Shown: positions 48,368-61,499 of the stretch, in pieces
Position numbering within the stretch: the stretch's first letter is position 1
Layout of the letters: each line of letters begins with the position of its first letter
DNA from: Chryseobacterium lactis
GTDB taxonomy: Bacteria > Bacteroidota > Bacteroidia > Flavobacteriales > Weeksellaceae
Assembly (NCBI RefSeq): GCF_003815875.1
Contig: NZ_CP033924.1
Coordinates: 1,054,001 to 1,118,000 of the forward strand
Direction: 5' to 3'
Length of the DNA: 64,000 nt
Notes under the pieces: generated by a model
What the model was told of the DNA's origin: nothing
Database searches by the model: none
Seen by the model: only the letters and a program-made list of their open reading frames with translations
Position numbers and translations under genes: made by a program

Positions 48368-51019
48368 TTATTCTGTGTCAGATTTTTCTTTCTTTTTAAA
48401 GATTTTATTTAAAAATCCTTTCTTTTCCTTTTTCTCTTCCTCAGGTTTTAGAGCTACTTTGCTTTTAATCTCCTGCTTTATTTCCTTCACAGACTGTTTC
48501 ATCTCCTTCACATTGGAAACGGCATTTTTCACTTTCTTTTCTGTTTTTTCTACATTTTTCCCAATCAGAGTTTTCTTTAATCCCTGTTCAATTCCTTTCC
48601 AGAAAAGGTTGAAAAATGACTTGGTAGGATCACGTTCTACATTTTCCACCGCAACTGATTCAGGGAAACTACCGGAATCCGATTTCAGGAAAACATTGAC
48701 AACAGCAGTCAGAAAACCTTTCTTTTCATGATTGTGCTTATCTAAGACTGCAATCTTTAAATCTTTATGTTTCATGTTAAATGTTCCATGTAAACCGGAA
48801 GGGTTTCCTTTAAAATTAAAGAGCATTTCCTGAATTGTCCCTGCCGTAGCGGTCACGTGAAGATAAGGTCTGATAAACGGATTGATCCCGCTGGCCGGAA
48901 GATTGGTTGTTTTTCCGGAAATTCCAAAGGCGTCTTTTTGATCCGCAACGTCAAAGTTCCAGTTCACAGAAAGTGGCGCCAGATTCATAAATGAGCAGTT
49001 GATTTTAATGTCAACTTTGGTAGGCTTCCCTTTGGTTTTGGCAGAGTTCAGATTTTTCACATGCATATTGAAGTTACTGAATGTCAGCTTCCCAGGACCC
49101 ATACTTTCGGGTGTATCTTCTTCGTATACTAAAACTGAATTCTTCAGATCCATATTCGCAACAGTCATCGGAATCTTAATGGAACGAAGCATTTTTGAGT
49201 ATAAAGCCTTTATTTTCGGATCATCTTTAGGGATTTTACTCCTGAAAATATTAGCGTCGGCAGATTGAATCGTTACTTGGGAAGCATTGATAAATTTATT
49301 CTTCGAAAATACATCCCAGCTTCCTTCTGCAGTTATTTGCCCTGCCTTCAAATCATATAAATCCCTTTCAACGGGTATCATTTTGATAAACTGTGCCCTC
49401 GAAACGAGGGGCTTCATCGCAAAATTATTAATCTGAATCTTATTTTTATTCAATTTTAAAAGCCCAAGGCTCATATTGTAAAACTGAGTTTTATAGGCAA
49501 AATTCCGGGTAGTTAAAAAATAATCTTTAACATCAAATGAAAGTCCCTGTTTATTGGGATCAGGAGCTATTTTAATATCGTTAACCGTTGCATTCAAATC
49601 ATGAAAAGCCAATGGCTCTTTTCCTTTATCATATGTAATATTGGAGTTTTTTAAGGAGACTTTTCTTACAATCACAGAATGAATAATTCCTGGTTCAGAA
49701 TTCTTGCTTTGTTTATTTTCTCCTGCTTTGATGGTTCCGTTTAGATTTTCGACAAGAACATCTTTAAGATCCAGCACCAGTTTTTTATCTACAAAGTCAA
49801 GTTTATTAATGTTAAAAGCGACATGATTGGTTTTTAAATCCATTGTCGTTTTACCAACGGAGGGAGATCCCGGACTAAGAGAAATATTGTTGATTTCACA
49901 ATTTGTAGGTTTTAAAGCAATACTTCCAATGTTTATATTTTGATGATCAGAATATGCTATGTCTTTTCCTGAAAATGTAAAATCTTTATATCCTACAGGA
50001 ATAATCTGCTCCGAAGTTTCCTTACTGAACAAGAGTTTGTTGATTTTTACATTAAGATTTCCTGCTGATAAAAGCTTGCTCCCGTCCGGCTTGTTTACCT
50101 GAACTACAGCATTATTAACTTTTATATTTTCAAGATCAATTTCAAAATCGGATTTTCTTTCTGTTTTTTTTGATTTTATTCCCGTTTTATAAATGGTAAG
50201 AACAGGATTTTGAAAATCAGCATTCGCAAGGGAAACTTTATTTTTAGTCAAAACAATATCCTTGAAATCCATCTTGGGAATGGCAAATTCAAATAGCTGA
50301 GTCTTTTTGGGAAAGAACTTTTTAAATTGATTAAAAGACAAAAGAGGAATCAGCTTGAAATTTTCAACAGACATTTGCCCGTTTTCGGTATCAATTGAAT
50401 GGATGGTAATGGCATACTCCTCTTTCGGACGAAAGAAAAAATCCTTCCCATTAATGCTATAGTGATCAAAAACAACTGGTAATTTATCTTCCACAGACTC
50501 TTCCGTCATCTGTAGATTCTCTACAAACAAATTGAGTTGTTGTACCGATAAAAATTTCTGTTTGGTGTGTTTGAAAATAGCAATCTTTCCATTATTAATG
50601 TGAATATTTTCAAACAAAAGCGGATTTCTTTTTTTTCCTGTTTTACGGTCTACAGGTTTGGCCAGAATTATATTCAGATTCGGTTTGGCGAGTAAGAGAT
50701 CAGAAGAGCTTATCGTTTTATTAAAAATAGCGTCATAAATACCAAAACGATTGATTTTCAATGTATCAATTGTTCCCTGCAAACCAATAACATTGGTATT
50801 CTGAGGATTTTTATTATTGACTGTAATCCCTGTAGCCCAGATATTTCCCGTTCCTAAATCCACATCAAGGGTTTTGTAGGAAACTTTGTAATCCGTATTC
50901 TTTTTGATATAACCCGGAAGTTGAGTTTTAAGCCATAGATTCAGCCCGAAATTCGCAGCAAGGATAATTCCTGCCACAATCCCGAAACCTATTAATGTTC
51001 TTTTAACCCATTTGTTCAT
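48368..51019 (-). CDS. AsmA/DUF748-like envelope protein
   Basis: The 883-residue protein has an N-terminal membrane anchor (TLIGFGIVAGIILAANFGLNLWL). A very long beta-strand-rich region of Asn/Lys-rich repeats follows (for example FENIHINNGKIAIFKHTKQKF). It ends in a Lys/Glu-rich helical tail (from about residue 820: GKNVEKTEKKVKNAVSNV ... KPEEEKKEKKG). This is the layout of AsmA/TamB-like proteins that span the periplasm and are linked to lipid transfer between membranes. Exact family membership is not certain from the sequence alone. It stands alone on the minus strand. Confidence 0.72.
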   Translation of the reverse strand: MNKWVKRTLIGFGIVAGIILAANFGLNLWLKTQLPGYIKKNTDYKVSYKTLDVDLGTGNIWATGITVNNKNPQNTNVIGLQGTIDTLKINRFGIYDAIFNKTISSSDLLLAKPNLNIILAKPVDRKTGKKRNPLLFENIHINNGKIAIFKHTKQKFLSVQQLNLFVENLQMTEESVEDKLPVVFDHYSINGKDFFFRPKEEYAITIHSIDTENGQMSVENFKLIPLLSFNQFKKFFPKKTQLFEFAIPKMDFKDIVLTKNKVSLANADFQNPVLTIYKTGIKSKKTERKSDFEIDLENIKVNNAVVQVNKPDGSKLLSAGNLNVKINKLLFSKETSEQIIPVGYKDFTFSGKDIAYSDHQNINIGSIALKPTNCEINNISLSPGSPSVGKTTMDLKTNHVAFNINKLDFVDKKLVLDLKDVLVENLNGTIKAGENKQSKNSEPGIIHSVIVRKVSLKNSNITYDKGKEPLAFHDLNATVNDIKIAPDPNKQGLSFDVKDYFLTTRNFAYKTQFYNMSLGLLKLNKNKIQINNFAMKPLVSRAQFIKMIPVERDLYDLKAGQITAEGSWDVFSKNKFINASQVTIQSADANIFRSKIPKDDPKIKALYSKMLRSIKIPMTVANMDLKNSVLVYEEDTPESMGPGKLTFSNFNMHVKNLNSAKTKGKPTKVDIKINCSFMNLAPLSVNWNFDVADQKDAFGISGKTTNLPASGINPFIRPYLHVTATAGTIQEMLFNFKGNPSGLHGTFNMKHKDLKIAVLDKHNHEKKGFLTAVVNVFLKSDSGSFPESVAVENVERDPTKSFFNLFWKGIEQGLKKTLIGKNVEKTEKKVKNAVSNVKEMKQSVKEIKQEIKSKVALKPEEEKKEKKGFLNKIFKKKEKSDTE

Positions 51020-51159
51020 ATTGGTTTATTTTGAAAATGCTCTTTATCAGTTTTCTTTTCTAAAGTTATTGAAGAACCGGAGAAAAAACAAATAGAATTG
51101 TCAAAAAATAAAGCTCCTGCAAAAACAAGAGCCTTTTATATTTGATTATTGCAGCTGTT

Positions 51160-51390
51160 TTAATCTAAATTTTTCGATTTCAACGTTCCTCTGTTAAAAT
51201 AGTTGGTCACAAAAATAGCCAAAGACATTACAAAAGATTTTATAAATGACCAAAACAGCAAATGGTTAATATCTGTTTTTGATAAATTTTGTCCATTGTC
51301 ACTCTTCGCGGTATTCAGTTCAAACACAAAAATAATGATGCTCATTACAAAAACCACCAGCAAGAATGCACCTATTCTTCTTATTTTCAT
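51160..51390 (-). CDS. Small two-span membrane protein
   Basis: I start this 76-residue protein at the ATG at 51390, so it does not overlap the DUF2797 gene (stop 51422). A start at 51444 would overlap it by 23 nt. Two hydrophobic helices are visible, RIGAFLLVVFVMSIIIFVFEL and LLFWSFIKSFVMSLAIFVTNYF, separated by a polar loop. I know no family. It is 31 nt behind the DUF2797 gene on the same strand and may share its transcript. Confidence 0.5.
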   Translation of the reverse strand: MKIRRIGAFLLVVFVMSIIIFVFELNTAKSDNGQNLSKTDINHLLFWSFIKSFVMSLAIFVTNYFNRGTLKSKNLD

Positions 51391-51421
51391 GCCCCTTATT
51401 AGTTTTATTAGTTTAATGCCT

Positions 51422-52219
51422 TTAATTATTAATTCCCAATTCAATCACATATCCTTCATGTCCTCGTACATTGATGAAATTCCCCCCTTCAAAACCAAGA
51501 TACTGCCCTTTAATTCCTCTTAGTATTCCTGTAAACTCAGGTTTCTTATCCAACGTAAAGGAAGATACTTTTTCAGGCTTTTCAAAAGGATAATCAAACA
51601 TCCAAAGTTCTTCTCCTTCACTATAAAACTTCTGGAAGTCCTCAGGGAAATGTTCTTTGATTTTCTGTCTGAAATCTGCAAGATCAACCTCTCCTTCAAA
51701 ATCATCCTGAAGCATCTTTCTCCAGTTTGTTTTATCTGCAAGATGTTCTTTTAATGCAACTTCTATCATTCCCGCTTCATACCTGTTTTCAGTTCTTGCA
51801 ATGGGCAAGGCAAAAGTAGCTCCCTGATCGATCCATCTTGTAGGAATCTGAGTATTTCTGGTGACTCCTACTTTTACATCTCCGGTATAAGCCAAATAAA
51901 CGGTATGTGGCTGAAGCTGGATTTGTTGTTCTACTTCCAGATCACGCTCAGCGACCCCTAAATGCGCTGTAGAAAGCTCCGGGCGGATAATTGTATCACT
52001 GGCATACGGACTTTCGAAAAAACAATTTTTACAGAAACCCATCCTGTAAATAGGTTTATTTTCGTTACAGTTTACACATTGAAACCCTACATGCTTTATG
52101 CTTAACTCCTTACCAAACAGCTCATTCATATGGATCAGATCCCCTGAAAGATTAAGATAGTATTGAATTGGCTTCGCATCATAGCTCGTCATTTTTAAAA
52201 TTTGCCCTTGAAACTGCAT
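51422..52219 (-). CDS. DUF2797 family protein
   Basis: The 265-residue protein has a zinc-ribbon-like pair of knuckles, CVNC (Cys48, Cys51) and CKNC (Cys63, Cys66). A conserved core follows, with YLAYTGDVKVGVTRNTQIPTRWIDQGA and ENRYEAGMIEVALKEHL, which I recognise from the DUF2797 family. The YTG...KVGVTR pattern recalls a GIY-YIG-like strand arrangement, but catalytic residues are not confirmed. Function unknown. It is divergent from the epimerase gene at 52310. Confidence 0.82.
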   Translation of the reverse strand: MQFQGQILKMTSYDAKPIQYYLNLSGDLIHMNELFGKELSIKHVGFQCVNCNENKPIYRMGFCKNCFFESPYASDTIIRPELSTAHLGVAERDLEVEQQIQLQPHTVYLAYTGDVKVGVTRNTQIPTRWIDQGATFALPIARTENRYEAGMIEVALKEHLADKTNWRKMLQDDFEGEVDLADFRQKIKEHFPEDFQKFYSEGEELWMFDYPFEKPEKVSSFTLDKKPEFTGILRGIKGQYLGFEGGNFINVRGHEGYVIELGINN

Positions 52220-52309
52220 ATTATATTTGTATTACTTTTTTAAGTAAATTTAATGATTATATTTTTCAAATAGTAAAATTTATATTTTTGTATCCATAAA
52301 AAACCACAG

Positions 52310-53338
52310 ATGATTTATCTTATAACAGGCGGTAGCGGTTTCATTGGTTCCCATTTAGTTGAACAATTATTAAGAAATGGACATTCTGTCATAAACGTTG
52401 ACAATTTTGATAATTTCTATCCATATCAGATAAAAATTAAAAATACTTTAGAGTCTATTGACAAAATTCCGAATTTTGAGTTCTCTGACAAAGAGTCTGA
52501 TATCCGCCACTTAATTTCCCTCACTAAATCTGATCAATACTCCCTTTATTATCAGGATATCCGGGATAAAAAAGGACTTGAAAACATTTTCAAAAACCAT
52601 AAGATTGATATGGTGATTCACCTGGCTGCGTTAGCCGGTGTTCGCCCTTCCATTGAAAGACCTTTGGAATACGAGGAGGTAAATGTCCGCGGAACCATGA
52701 ACCTTTGGGAATTGTGTAAAGACTTTAATATTAAGAAATTCATTTGCGCTTCTTCGTCAAGTGTTTATGGAAACAATGAAAAAATTCCTTTTGCAGAAAC
52801 CGATAATGTAGACAATCCTATTTCACCGTATGCTGCTACCAAAAAATGTGGCGAAATTTTAGGACATGTTTATCACCAGCTTTATCACATAGATATGATT
52901 CAGCTAAGGTTCTTCACCGTATATGGGCCAAGACAGCGCCCCGATCTTGCCATACATAAGTTTACCAAGCTGATTTCAGAAGGACAGGAAATTCCTTTCT
53001 ATGGCGATGGAAATACAGCCAGAGATTATACTTATATTGATGATATTACGGATGGAATCCTGAAATCTATTCTTTATCTTGAAAAAAATGACGGAGTGTA
53101 TGAAATTCTGAATTTAGGAGAAAACCAGGTTATTACTTTATCGGAGATGGTGGCCACCATAGAAGGAGCTTTAAAAATAACTGCCACGAAAAAAAATCTG
53201 CCAATGCAACCCGGAGATGTCACAAAAACCAATGCAGATATTACAAAAGCAAAGGTTTTAATAGGCTACCAACCGGACACAGACTTCCAAAATGGCATAA
53301 AAAAATTTGTGGAATGGTTTTTGAGAAAACGACATTAA
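52310..53338 (+). CDS. NAD-dependent sugar-nucleotide epimerase (UDP-glucuronate 4-epimerase-like)
   Basis: The 342-residue short-chain dehydrogenase has GGSGFIGSH (residues 7-15), a DNFDNFYPYQIK segment typical of UDP-glucuronate epimerases, HLAALAGVRPSIE, the Tyr-x3-Lys catalytic pair in YAATKKCGE and FYGDGNTARDYTYIDD. It should interconvert UDP-glucuronate and UDP-galacturonate for capsule or LPS, but related specificities are possible. No glycosyltransferase genes adjoin it, so the pathway cannot be read from context. Confidence 0.85.
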   Translation: MIYLITGGSGFIGSHLVEQLLRNGHSVINVDNFDNFYPYQIKIKNTLESIDKIPNFEFSDKESDIRHLISLTKSDQYSLYYQDIRDKKGLENIFKNHKIDMVIHLAALAGVRPSIERPLEYEEVNVRGTMNLWELCKDFNIKKFICASSSSVYGNNEKIPFAETDNVDNPISPYAATKKCGEILGHVYHQLYHIDMIQLRFFTVYGPRQRPDLAIHKFTKLISEGQEIPFYGDGNTARDYTYIDDITDGILKSILYLEKNDGVYEILNLGENQVITLSEMVATIEGALKITATKKNLPMQPGDVTKTNADITKAKVLIGYQPDTDFQNGIKKFVEWFLRKRH

Positions 53339-53474
53339 GTAAATTACTGACAAAGCTGCTATGCAGTTGATGATGGTAATTTATAAGAAAAAATTATAAA
53401 AAGAATTGAAAATCAAGTATAAAAAAGTTTATTATACAACCTATTTTTATACTTTTGCAAAAAATTAGAAAATT

Positions 53475-53696
53475 ATGTACTGGACATTAGAATTAGCTTC
53501 ATATTTAAGTGACGCACCTTGGCCAATGACAAAAGCAGAGCTTATTGACTACGCGATCAGAACTGGTGCACCTATGGAAGTAGTAGAAAACCTTCAGGCT
53601 ATCGAGGACGAAGGTGAAATTTATGAATCTATTGAGGAAGTTTGGAGTGACTACCCAACAGATGAAGACTTCCTTTGGAACGAGGACGAATATTAA
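53475..53696 (+). CDS. DUF2795 family small acidic protein
   Basis: The 73-residue protein reads MYWTLELASYLSDAPWPMTK, then AELIDYAIRTGAPMEVVENLQ and a very acidic tail (EDEGEIYESIEEVWSDYPTDEDFLWNEDEY in pieces). This fits DUF2795, small proteins conserved across Flavobacteriia with unknown function. It has an A-rich leader and lies upstream of secA, but it is separated from it by 126 nt and a weak hairpin, so it is probably its own unit. Confidence 0.8.
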   Translation: MYWTLELASYLSDAPWPMTKAELIDYAIRTGAPMEVVENLQAIEDEGEIYESIEEVWSDYPTDEDFLWNEDEY

Positions 53697-53705
53697 TAAA
53701 GCGAT

Positions 53706-53736
53706 AAGCTTTAGGCCGCACGCTTAGAGCTTTTTT
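53706..53736 (+). terminator. Weak hairpin after the DUF2795 gene
   Basis: AAGCTTTAGG (53706-53715) pairs imperfectly with CTTAGAGCTT (53723-53732), then T residues. Stability is modest. Confidence 0.4.
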
Positions 53737-53822
53737 GCCCTTTTATATATATTAATTTACACGATAAGCGTGTCATTTAAAACGCTTAAAGCATCTTGCA
53801 TTAAGCATAAAGCAAAAAATTT

Positions 53823-56897
<3,075 letters not shown>

Positions 56898-56919
56898 GAA
56901 ATAATTAATAATATTTTAT

Positions 56920-56956
56920 AAAAAACCGCTCTGGCATTGCCCGGAGCGGTTTTTTA
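56920..56956 (+). terminator. Terminator after secA
   Basis: AAAAACCGCTC pairs with GAGCGGTTTTT around a loop of about 13 nt, followed by a T run. Confidence 0.85.
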
Positions 56957-57024
56957 TTATCTATTGTATAATAATTTTATGATAAATATCAATATTATTA
57001 TTTATTTAGAATAGTTAAAAATAA

Positions 57025-57032
57025 TATATTTG
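57025..57032 (+). promoter_or_regulatory. -7 box of the siderophore-receptor cluster
   Basis: TATATTTG fits TAnnTTTG, 17 nt before the ATG at 57050. No TTG is seen at the -33 distance, so activation by another factor is possible. No clear Fur palindrome was recognised. Confidence 0.45.
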
Positions 57033-57049
57033 CATAAAATTTGACTTTC

Positions 57050-59224
57050 ATGAAAAATGTACTAATCTGTGCTTCGATGCTGGGATCTCTGGCGACCTAT
57101 GCTCAAAAAAAAGATACTGTAAACACAAAAAGCATTGATGAAGTAGTACTTATCAACACTTACATTAAGAAAGATAGTGAATATTCAAATAAAATGCCTT
57201 TAAAGGCTATTGAAAATCCACAAGTATATTCAAGTATTGATAAAGTCATTTTAGAAAACCAAGGACTTTACACCGTAGATGATGCCTTAAAGAACATCCC
57301 GGGATTACAGCAGATGTGGACCTCAAATGGAAGAGCCGGTGATGGAGGAGCCTACGTAAGCTTAAGAGGTTTTGTATCTGCCAATTCATTAAGAAATGGA
57401 GTTTTAGGAGCCGTAACAGGAACTATTGATGCCATTAATCTTGAAAAGATAGAAGTTCTAAAAGGACCATCAGGAACCTTGTTCGGCAGCTTACTTTCAA
57501 GCTACGGAGGGGTAATCAACAGAGTAACGAAAAAACCTTTTGAAACATTCGGAGGCAATATAAGCTTAGCAGGAGGAAGCTATGACACATACAGAGCCGC
57601 AGTAGACGTTAATACCCCACTTACAAAGGACAAAAAATTATTATTCCGTTTAAATTCTGCCTATACCAATGAGGGCACTTTTCAGACAGAAGGGTTTAGA
57701 AGAAATCTGGCCATTGCACCAAGTTTAAGCTACAAACCAACTGATCGTTTAAGTATCAATTTGGATATGGAATTATTCCAGATGAAGAATATGACAGACC
57801 AAACCTTTTTCTTCTATTCTGGTAGTTACCTGCAAAAAGTAAACAATATCAAAGATCTTAATCTTGATTATAAAAATTCATATTTAGGAAAAGATCTTAC
57901 CAATACCGGACGAAGCATTAATTTCTTTGGTCAGGTTAATTATAAGATTTCAAACTCAATTACTTCAAATACCAATTTCAGTACATCTTCCAGTTATTCG
58001 AACGGGTTTATGCCTTATTTATATTTTATGGGAGATAGCGCAGACAGTATGTACAGAAGCGACCAATCTACGAGAGACAGTAGAAAAAAATCTCTTAATT
58101 TTCAACAAAACTTTAACGGGGATTTCAAAATTGGAAATCTGAGAAACAGAGTGGTTTTAGGTTTTGATTATTTAAGGGTAAATAATAATCAGAACTTCTA
58201 TGATGTAAACGGATTTGATAAAAACTCACAAGGTGAATCTATTCCTGTTCCTCTACATCAGTCTGGTTTTGATTACACGAATTTCAATGGTTCTGCACTA
58301 CAGGCACAATATAATGCCATGGCAGGAAAAGAAGCACCCTATTTAATATCAGGAATTCAGGAAAATTATGCTGTTTATCTTTCAAATGTCCTTAATATAA
58401 CGGATAACCTTAATGTATTAATGGCGTTAAGAGTAGATAACTTCACTAATAAACCTGATATTACCGTAGCTGACAAGAAAAAGCTAAATCAAACATTCTT
58501 CTCTCCAAAACTGGGAGTTGTATATGAGTTAATAAAAGATAAGGTTTCTGTTTTTGGAAATTATCAAAACAGCTTTAAAAATCTTGATTATTATATAAAT
58601 GCTTCCGGAGGGACAGCCACTCCAGTTCCTGAACAAGCGAACCAGCTGGAAGGGGGTATCAAAACCAATCTATTCAACGGAAAATTATCTTCTACATTCA
58701 GTTACTATAATATTAAAGTAAAAGATGTTTTAAGAACTGCAATAGGGGCATCCAACCCCCGTGCACAAGTTCAAGACGGAACCATTGTAAGCAGAGGGGT
58801 TGAACTGGAAATAAACGCTTATTTACTAAGAGGTTTCACAGCGATTGCAGGCTTTAGCTACAATGACTCAAAATATACGGAAGCTGATGCATCGGTATTA
58901 AATAGAAGGCCTAATACATCCGGATCACCTTATCTTGCCAACCTGTATGCAAGCTACCAATTTTTAGACGGAACACTGAAAGGACTAGGATTTGGAGTTG
59001 GCGGAAACTATGCCAGCGAAAATAAAATCTACAACGCTGTAGATGGAGTGTTCTCGCTGCCTTCTTATGTTGTTCTTAATGCCAGCGCTTACTATGATGC
59101 CAAGAAATTCAGAATTGGTGTTAAAGTGGACAACTTTACCAATCAACATTACTGGATCGGATATACCACAGCAAATCCACAAAGGTTAATTAATGCTGTA
59201 GGTACCCTTACTTATAAATTTTAA
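57050..59224 (+). CDS. TonB-dependent siderophore receptor 1
   Basis: The ATG at 57050 gives the signal peptide MKNVLICASMLGSLATYAQ. The plug shows IPGLQQMWTSNGRAGDGG, VSLRGF and the IEVLKGPSGTLFGS block with GGVINRVTKKPFE, the siderophore-receptor pattern. The barrel ends in GTLTYKF. It has about 724 residues without a signalling extension at the N-terminus, so it is not a FecA-type transducer. It is followed by a second receptor, a PepSY protein and a third receptor, which make up an iron-uptake cluster. Confidence 0.92.
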   Translation: MKNVLICASMLGSLATYAQKKDTVNTKSIDEVVLINTYIKKDSEYSNKMPLKAIENPQVYSSIDKVILENQGLYTVDDALKNIPGLQQMWTSNGRAGDGGAYVSLRGFVSANSLRNGVLGAVTGTIDAINLEKIEVLKGPSGTLFGSLLSSYGGVINRVTKKPFETFGGNISLAGGSYDTYRAAVDVNTPLTKDKKLLFRLNSAYTNEGTFQTEGFRRNLAIAPSLSYKPTDRLSINLDMELFQMKNMTDQTFFFYSGSYLQKVNNIKDLNLDYKNSYLGKDLTNTGRSINFFGQVNYKISNSITSNTNFSTSSSYSNGFMPYLYFMGDSADSMYRSDQSTRDSRKKSLNFQQNFNGDFKIGNLRNRVVLGFDYLRVNNNQNFYDVNGFDKNSQGESIPVPLHQSGFDYTNFNGSALQAQYNAMAGKEAPYLISGIQENYAVYLSNVLNITDNLNVLMALRVDNFTNKPDITVADKKKLNQTFFSPKLGVVYELIKDKVSVFGNYQNSFKNLDYYINASGGTATPVPEQANQLEGGIKTNLFNGKLSSTFSYYNIKVKDVLRTAIGASNPRAQVQDGTIVSRGVELEINAYLLRGFTAIAGFSYNDSKYTEADASVLNRRPNTSGSPYLANLYASYQFLDGTLKGLGFGVGGNYASENKIYNAVDGVFSLPSYVVLNASAYYDAKKFRIGVKVDNFTNQHYWIGYTTANPQRLINAVGTLTYKF

Positions 59225-59256
59225 ACTGTTACAATAAATTACTCCCTTATAAAACA

Positions 59257-61461
59257 ATGAAAAAACTGACGATAGGAGCTGTATTATTAACTTCAATGTT
59301 AACATTTGCTCAGGAAAAAGATACGATTAAATCTAATGATATTGAAGAAGTAATTGTCAACGGTAGATATTACAAAAAATATGTAGAAAAGGAAGGTTCA
59401 TCTTCTCTTCGACTTGATGAGGCGCTTATCAAAATTCCTCAGAACATTTCAATTATTACGAACAAGGCATTGGAAGACCAGCAGGTTACTACCCTAAGCG
59501 ATGGTGTTCTAAGAAATGTTGCCGGTGCACAAAGATTGGAACACTGGGGAGACATGTACACCAGAGTTAATATGAGAGGTTCCAGAGCAGCAGCTTTTAT
59601 GAATGGAGTAAATGTAACCTCAACCTGGGGACCATTAAGTGAGGATATGAGTTATGTGGATCACATTGAATTTATTAAGGGCCCGTCAGGATTCTTAATG
59701 TCAAATGGAGAACCAAGCGGAATTTATAATATTGTAACTAAAAAGCCTACCGGAAACTCACTGAACGGAACGGCTAGGATAACTCTGGGAAGTTTTAACA
59801 TGTACAGAGGAGAAGCAGATATCGATACCAAAATTACAGATAAGGTTGCTTTCAGGTTGAATTTAATGGCTCAAAACAAAAACAGTTTCAGAGATTATGA
59901 GTTTAACGATCGTTATATTATTAATCCTTCATTAAAGGTAAAGCTATCTGATAAAACTACCTTAACAGCTGAGTATATTTACCAAAAAGCAAAGATGTCT
60001 GAAGTTGGTTCTGCCTACGTATTCAGCTTTCAGGGATATAAAGCGAAGCCTGTTGGATATACACTTACGGATCCCGGAATTGAACCAACAAAAGTTGATA
60101 ATAATACAATCAATGTAAATCTACAACATAAATTTAATGAAAACTGGAAGTTAACTTCTCAACTGACGTATGTCAATGAATATACAATGGGAAGTGATCT
60201 TTGGCCAAGTATGTTTGAGGGTAATCATATGATCCGTCGTTTAAATTACTGGGAAGCAGATAATACAATGAAATTTGGTCAGATTTTCTTAAACGGACTT
60301 GTAAAAACAGGACCCGTTTCTCACAAAATCTTGGCAGGACTGGATTTGGGAAGCAAAAAATACATGGCAGACTGGTCTCAAGGATACAATTTAGATAAAT
60401 ATAATGCAAACGGAGATTATGATGCACTAACAAATCCTGTAGCAGACAAAAGATACTGGTATAATGTGGATACATTAAACTATGATATCAATGGTTCCGG
60501 AAATTATGGTGGTCCAAATGGTACATACAAAGCATTTGACGGGAAAAGTAAATCTTTAACAGAAAGAGCAGGTGCAGGAAGTACTATCAATCAAAACTAC
60601 ACAGGTTTATATTTACAGGATGAGTTAGGATTTTTAGATGACGCTTTAAGATTAACTCTTGCTGCCCGCTACACGAATGTGAAAGAAACGAATTACGGTA
60701 CAAAATCAGAGGCCAACAGAATTACTCCTCGTATTGGGTTAAGTTATTCTATTGATCAAAATATGTCTGCTTACGCATTATATGATCAGTCTTTCGTCCC
60801 ACAAGCAGGTTTATTTAGAGATGGAACAACAGCGACACCACTCACGGGAGACAATATTGAAGTGGGTCTCAAAAAAGACTGGTTGGGAGGAAAATGGAAC
60901 ACTACCCTTTCATTATACAATATCAATAAAAATAATGAAATCACGGGAGATCCGGATCTGACAAACAATCCAAACGGTAAATATTCCATTCTTCTTGGAA
61001 AAACAAGAGTACAAGGAGTTGAATTTGATCTTAAAGGAGAAATTGTAAAAGGATTTAATGCCATTTTTAATTATGCCTTTACAGAGAATAAATTTACAGA
61101 AACTACAGCAACCAGAAAAAAAGGAGACAGAGTCCCTGGTTATGCAAAACATACAGCTAACGGTTGGTTGAATTACACCTTTAGCAATAATGTTCTTGAA
61201 GGGTTCGGATTAAGCTTTGGAGGAACTTATATGGCAGACAGAAGCAGTTGGGATTGGGGAAGCACCAACACATTACAAATGGCTGACTATGTTAAATTTG
61301 ATGCAGGAGCTTCCTGGGAAAATTCAAAGTTCAGAGTGAACTTTAATGTATTTAATGTCTTTAACAGATATCTGTACTCAGGATCACCATATGCTGGTTA
61401 TTACTATTACCAGGCAGATGCTCCGAGAAATTTCAGATTATCAATCGGATATAAATTCTAA
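59257..61461 (+). CDS. TonB-dependent siderophore receptor 2
   Basis: Signal peptide MKKLTIGAVLLTSMLTFAQ. The plug has IPQNISIITNKALEDQQVTTL, RVNMRGS and HIEFIKGPSGFLMSNGEPSGIYNIVTKKP; the barrel ends in NFRLSIGYKF. The protein has 734 residues, similar in layout to receptor 1 but clearly divergent in sequence, so the two may take up different siderophores. It lies 32 nt after receptor 1 in the same operon. A UUCG hairpin terminator (61471-61498) sits between it and the PepSY gene. Confidence 0.92.
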   Translation: MKKLTIGAVLLTSMLTFAQEKDTIKSNDIEEVIVNGRYYKKYVEKEGSSSLRLDEALIKIPQNISIITNKALEDQQVTTLSDGVLRNVAGAQRLEHWGDMYTRVNMRGSRAAAFMNGVNVTSTWGPLSEDMSYVDHIEFIKGPSGFLMSNGEPSGIYNIVTKKPTGNSLNGTARITLGSFNMYRGEADIDTKITDKVAFRLNLMAQNKNSFRDYEFNDRYIINPSLKVKLSDKTTLTAEYIYQKAKMSEVGSAYVFSFQGYKAKPVGYTLTDPGIEPTKVDNNTINVNLQHKFNENWKLTSQLTYVNEYTMGSDLWPSMFEGNHMIRRLNYWEADNTMKFGQIFLNGLVKTGPVSHKILAGLDLGSKKYMADWSQGYNLDKYNANGDYDALTNPVADKRYWYNVDTLNYDINGSGNYGGPNGTYKAFDGKSKSLTERAGAGSTINQNYTGLYLQDELGFLDDALRLTLAARYTNVKETNYGTKSEANRITPRIGLSYSIDQNMSAYALYDQSFVPQAGLFRDGTTATPLTGDNIEVGLKKDWLGGKWNTTLSLYNINKNNEITGDPDLTNNPNGKYSILLGKTRVQGVEFDLKGEIVKGFNAIFNYAFTENKFTETTATRKKGDRVPGYAKHTANGWLNYTFSNNVLEGFGLSFGGTYMADRSSWDWGSTNTLQMADYVKFDAGASWENSKFRVNFNVFNVFNRYLYSGSPYAGYYYYQADAPRNFRLSIGYKF

Positions 61462-61470
61462 AAAAATAAA

Positions 61471-61498
61471 GGTTAGCCCTTCGGGGTTAACTTTTTTC
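61471..61498 (+). terminator. UUCG terminator abutting the PepSY start codon
   Basis: GGTTAGCCC-TTCG-GGGTTAACT has a C(UUCG)G tetraloop and a following T6 tract that ends three bases before the ATG at 61500. It may terminate the receptor transcript or act as an attenuator for the downstream genes. Confidence 0.75.
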
Positions 61499-61499
61499 T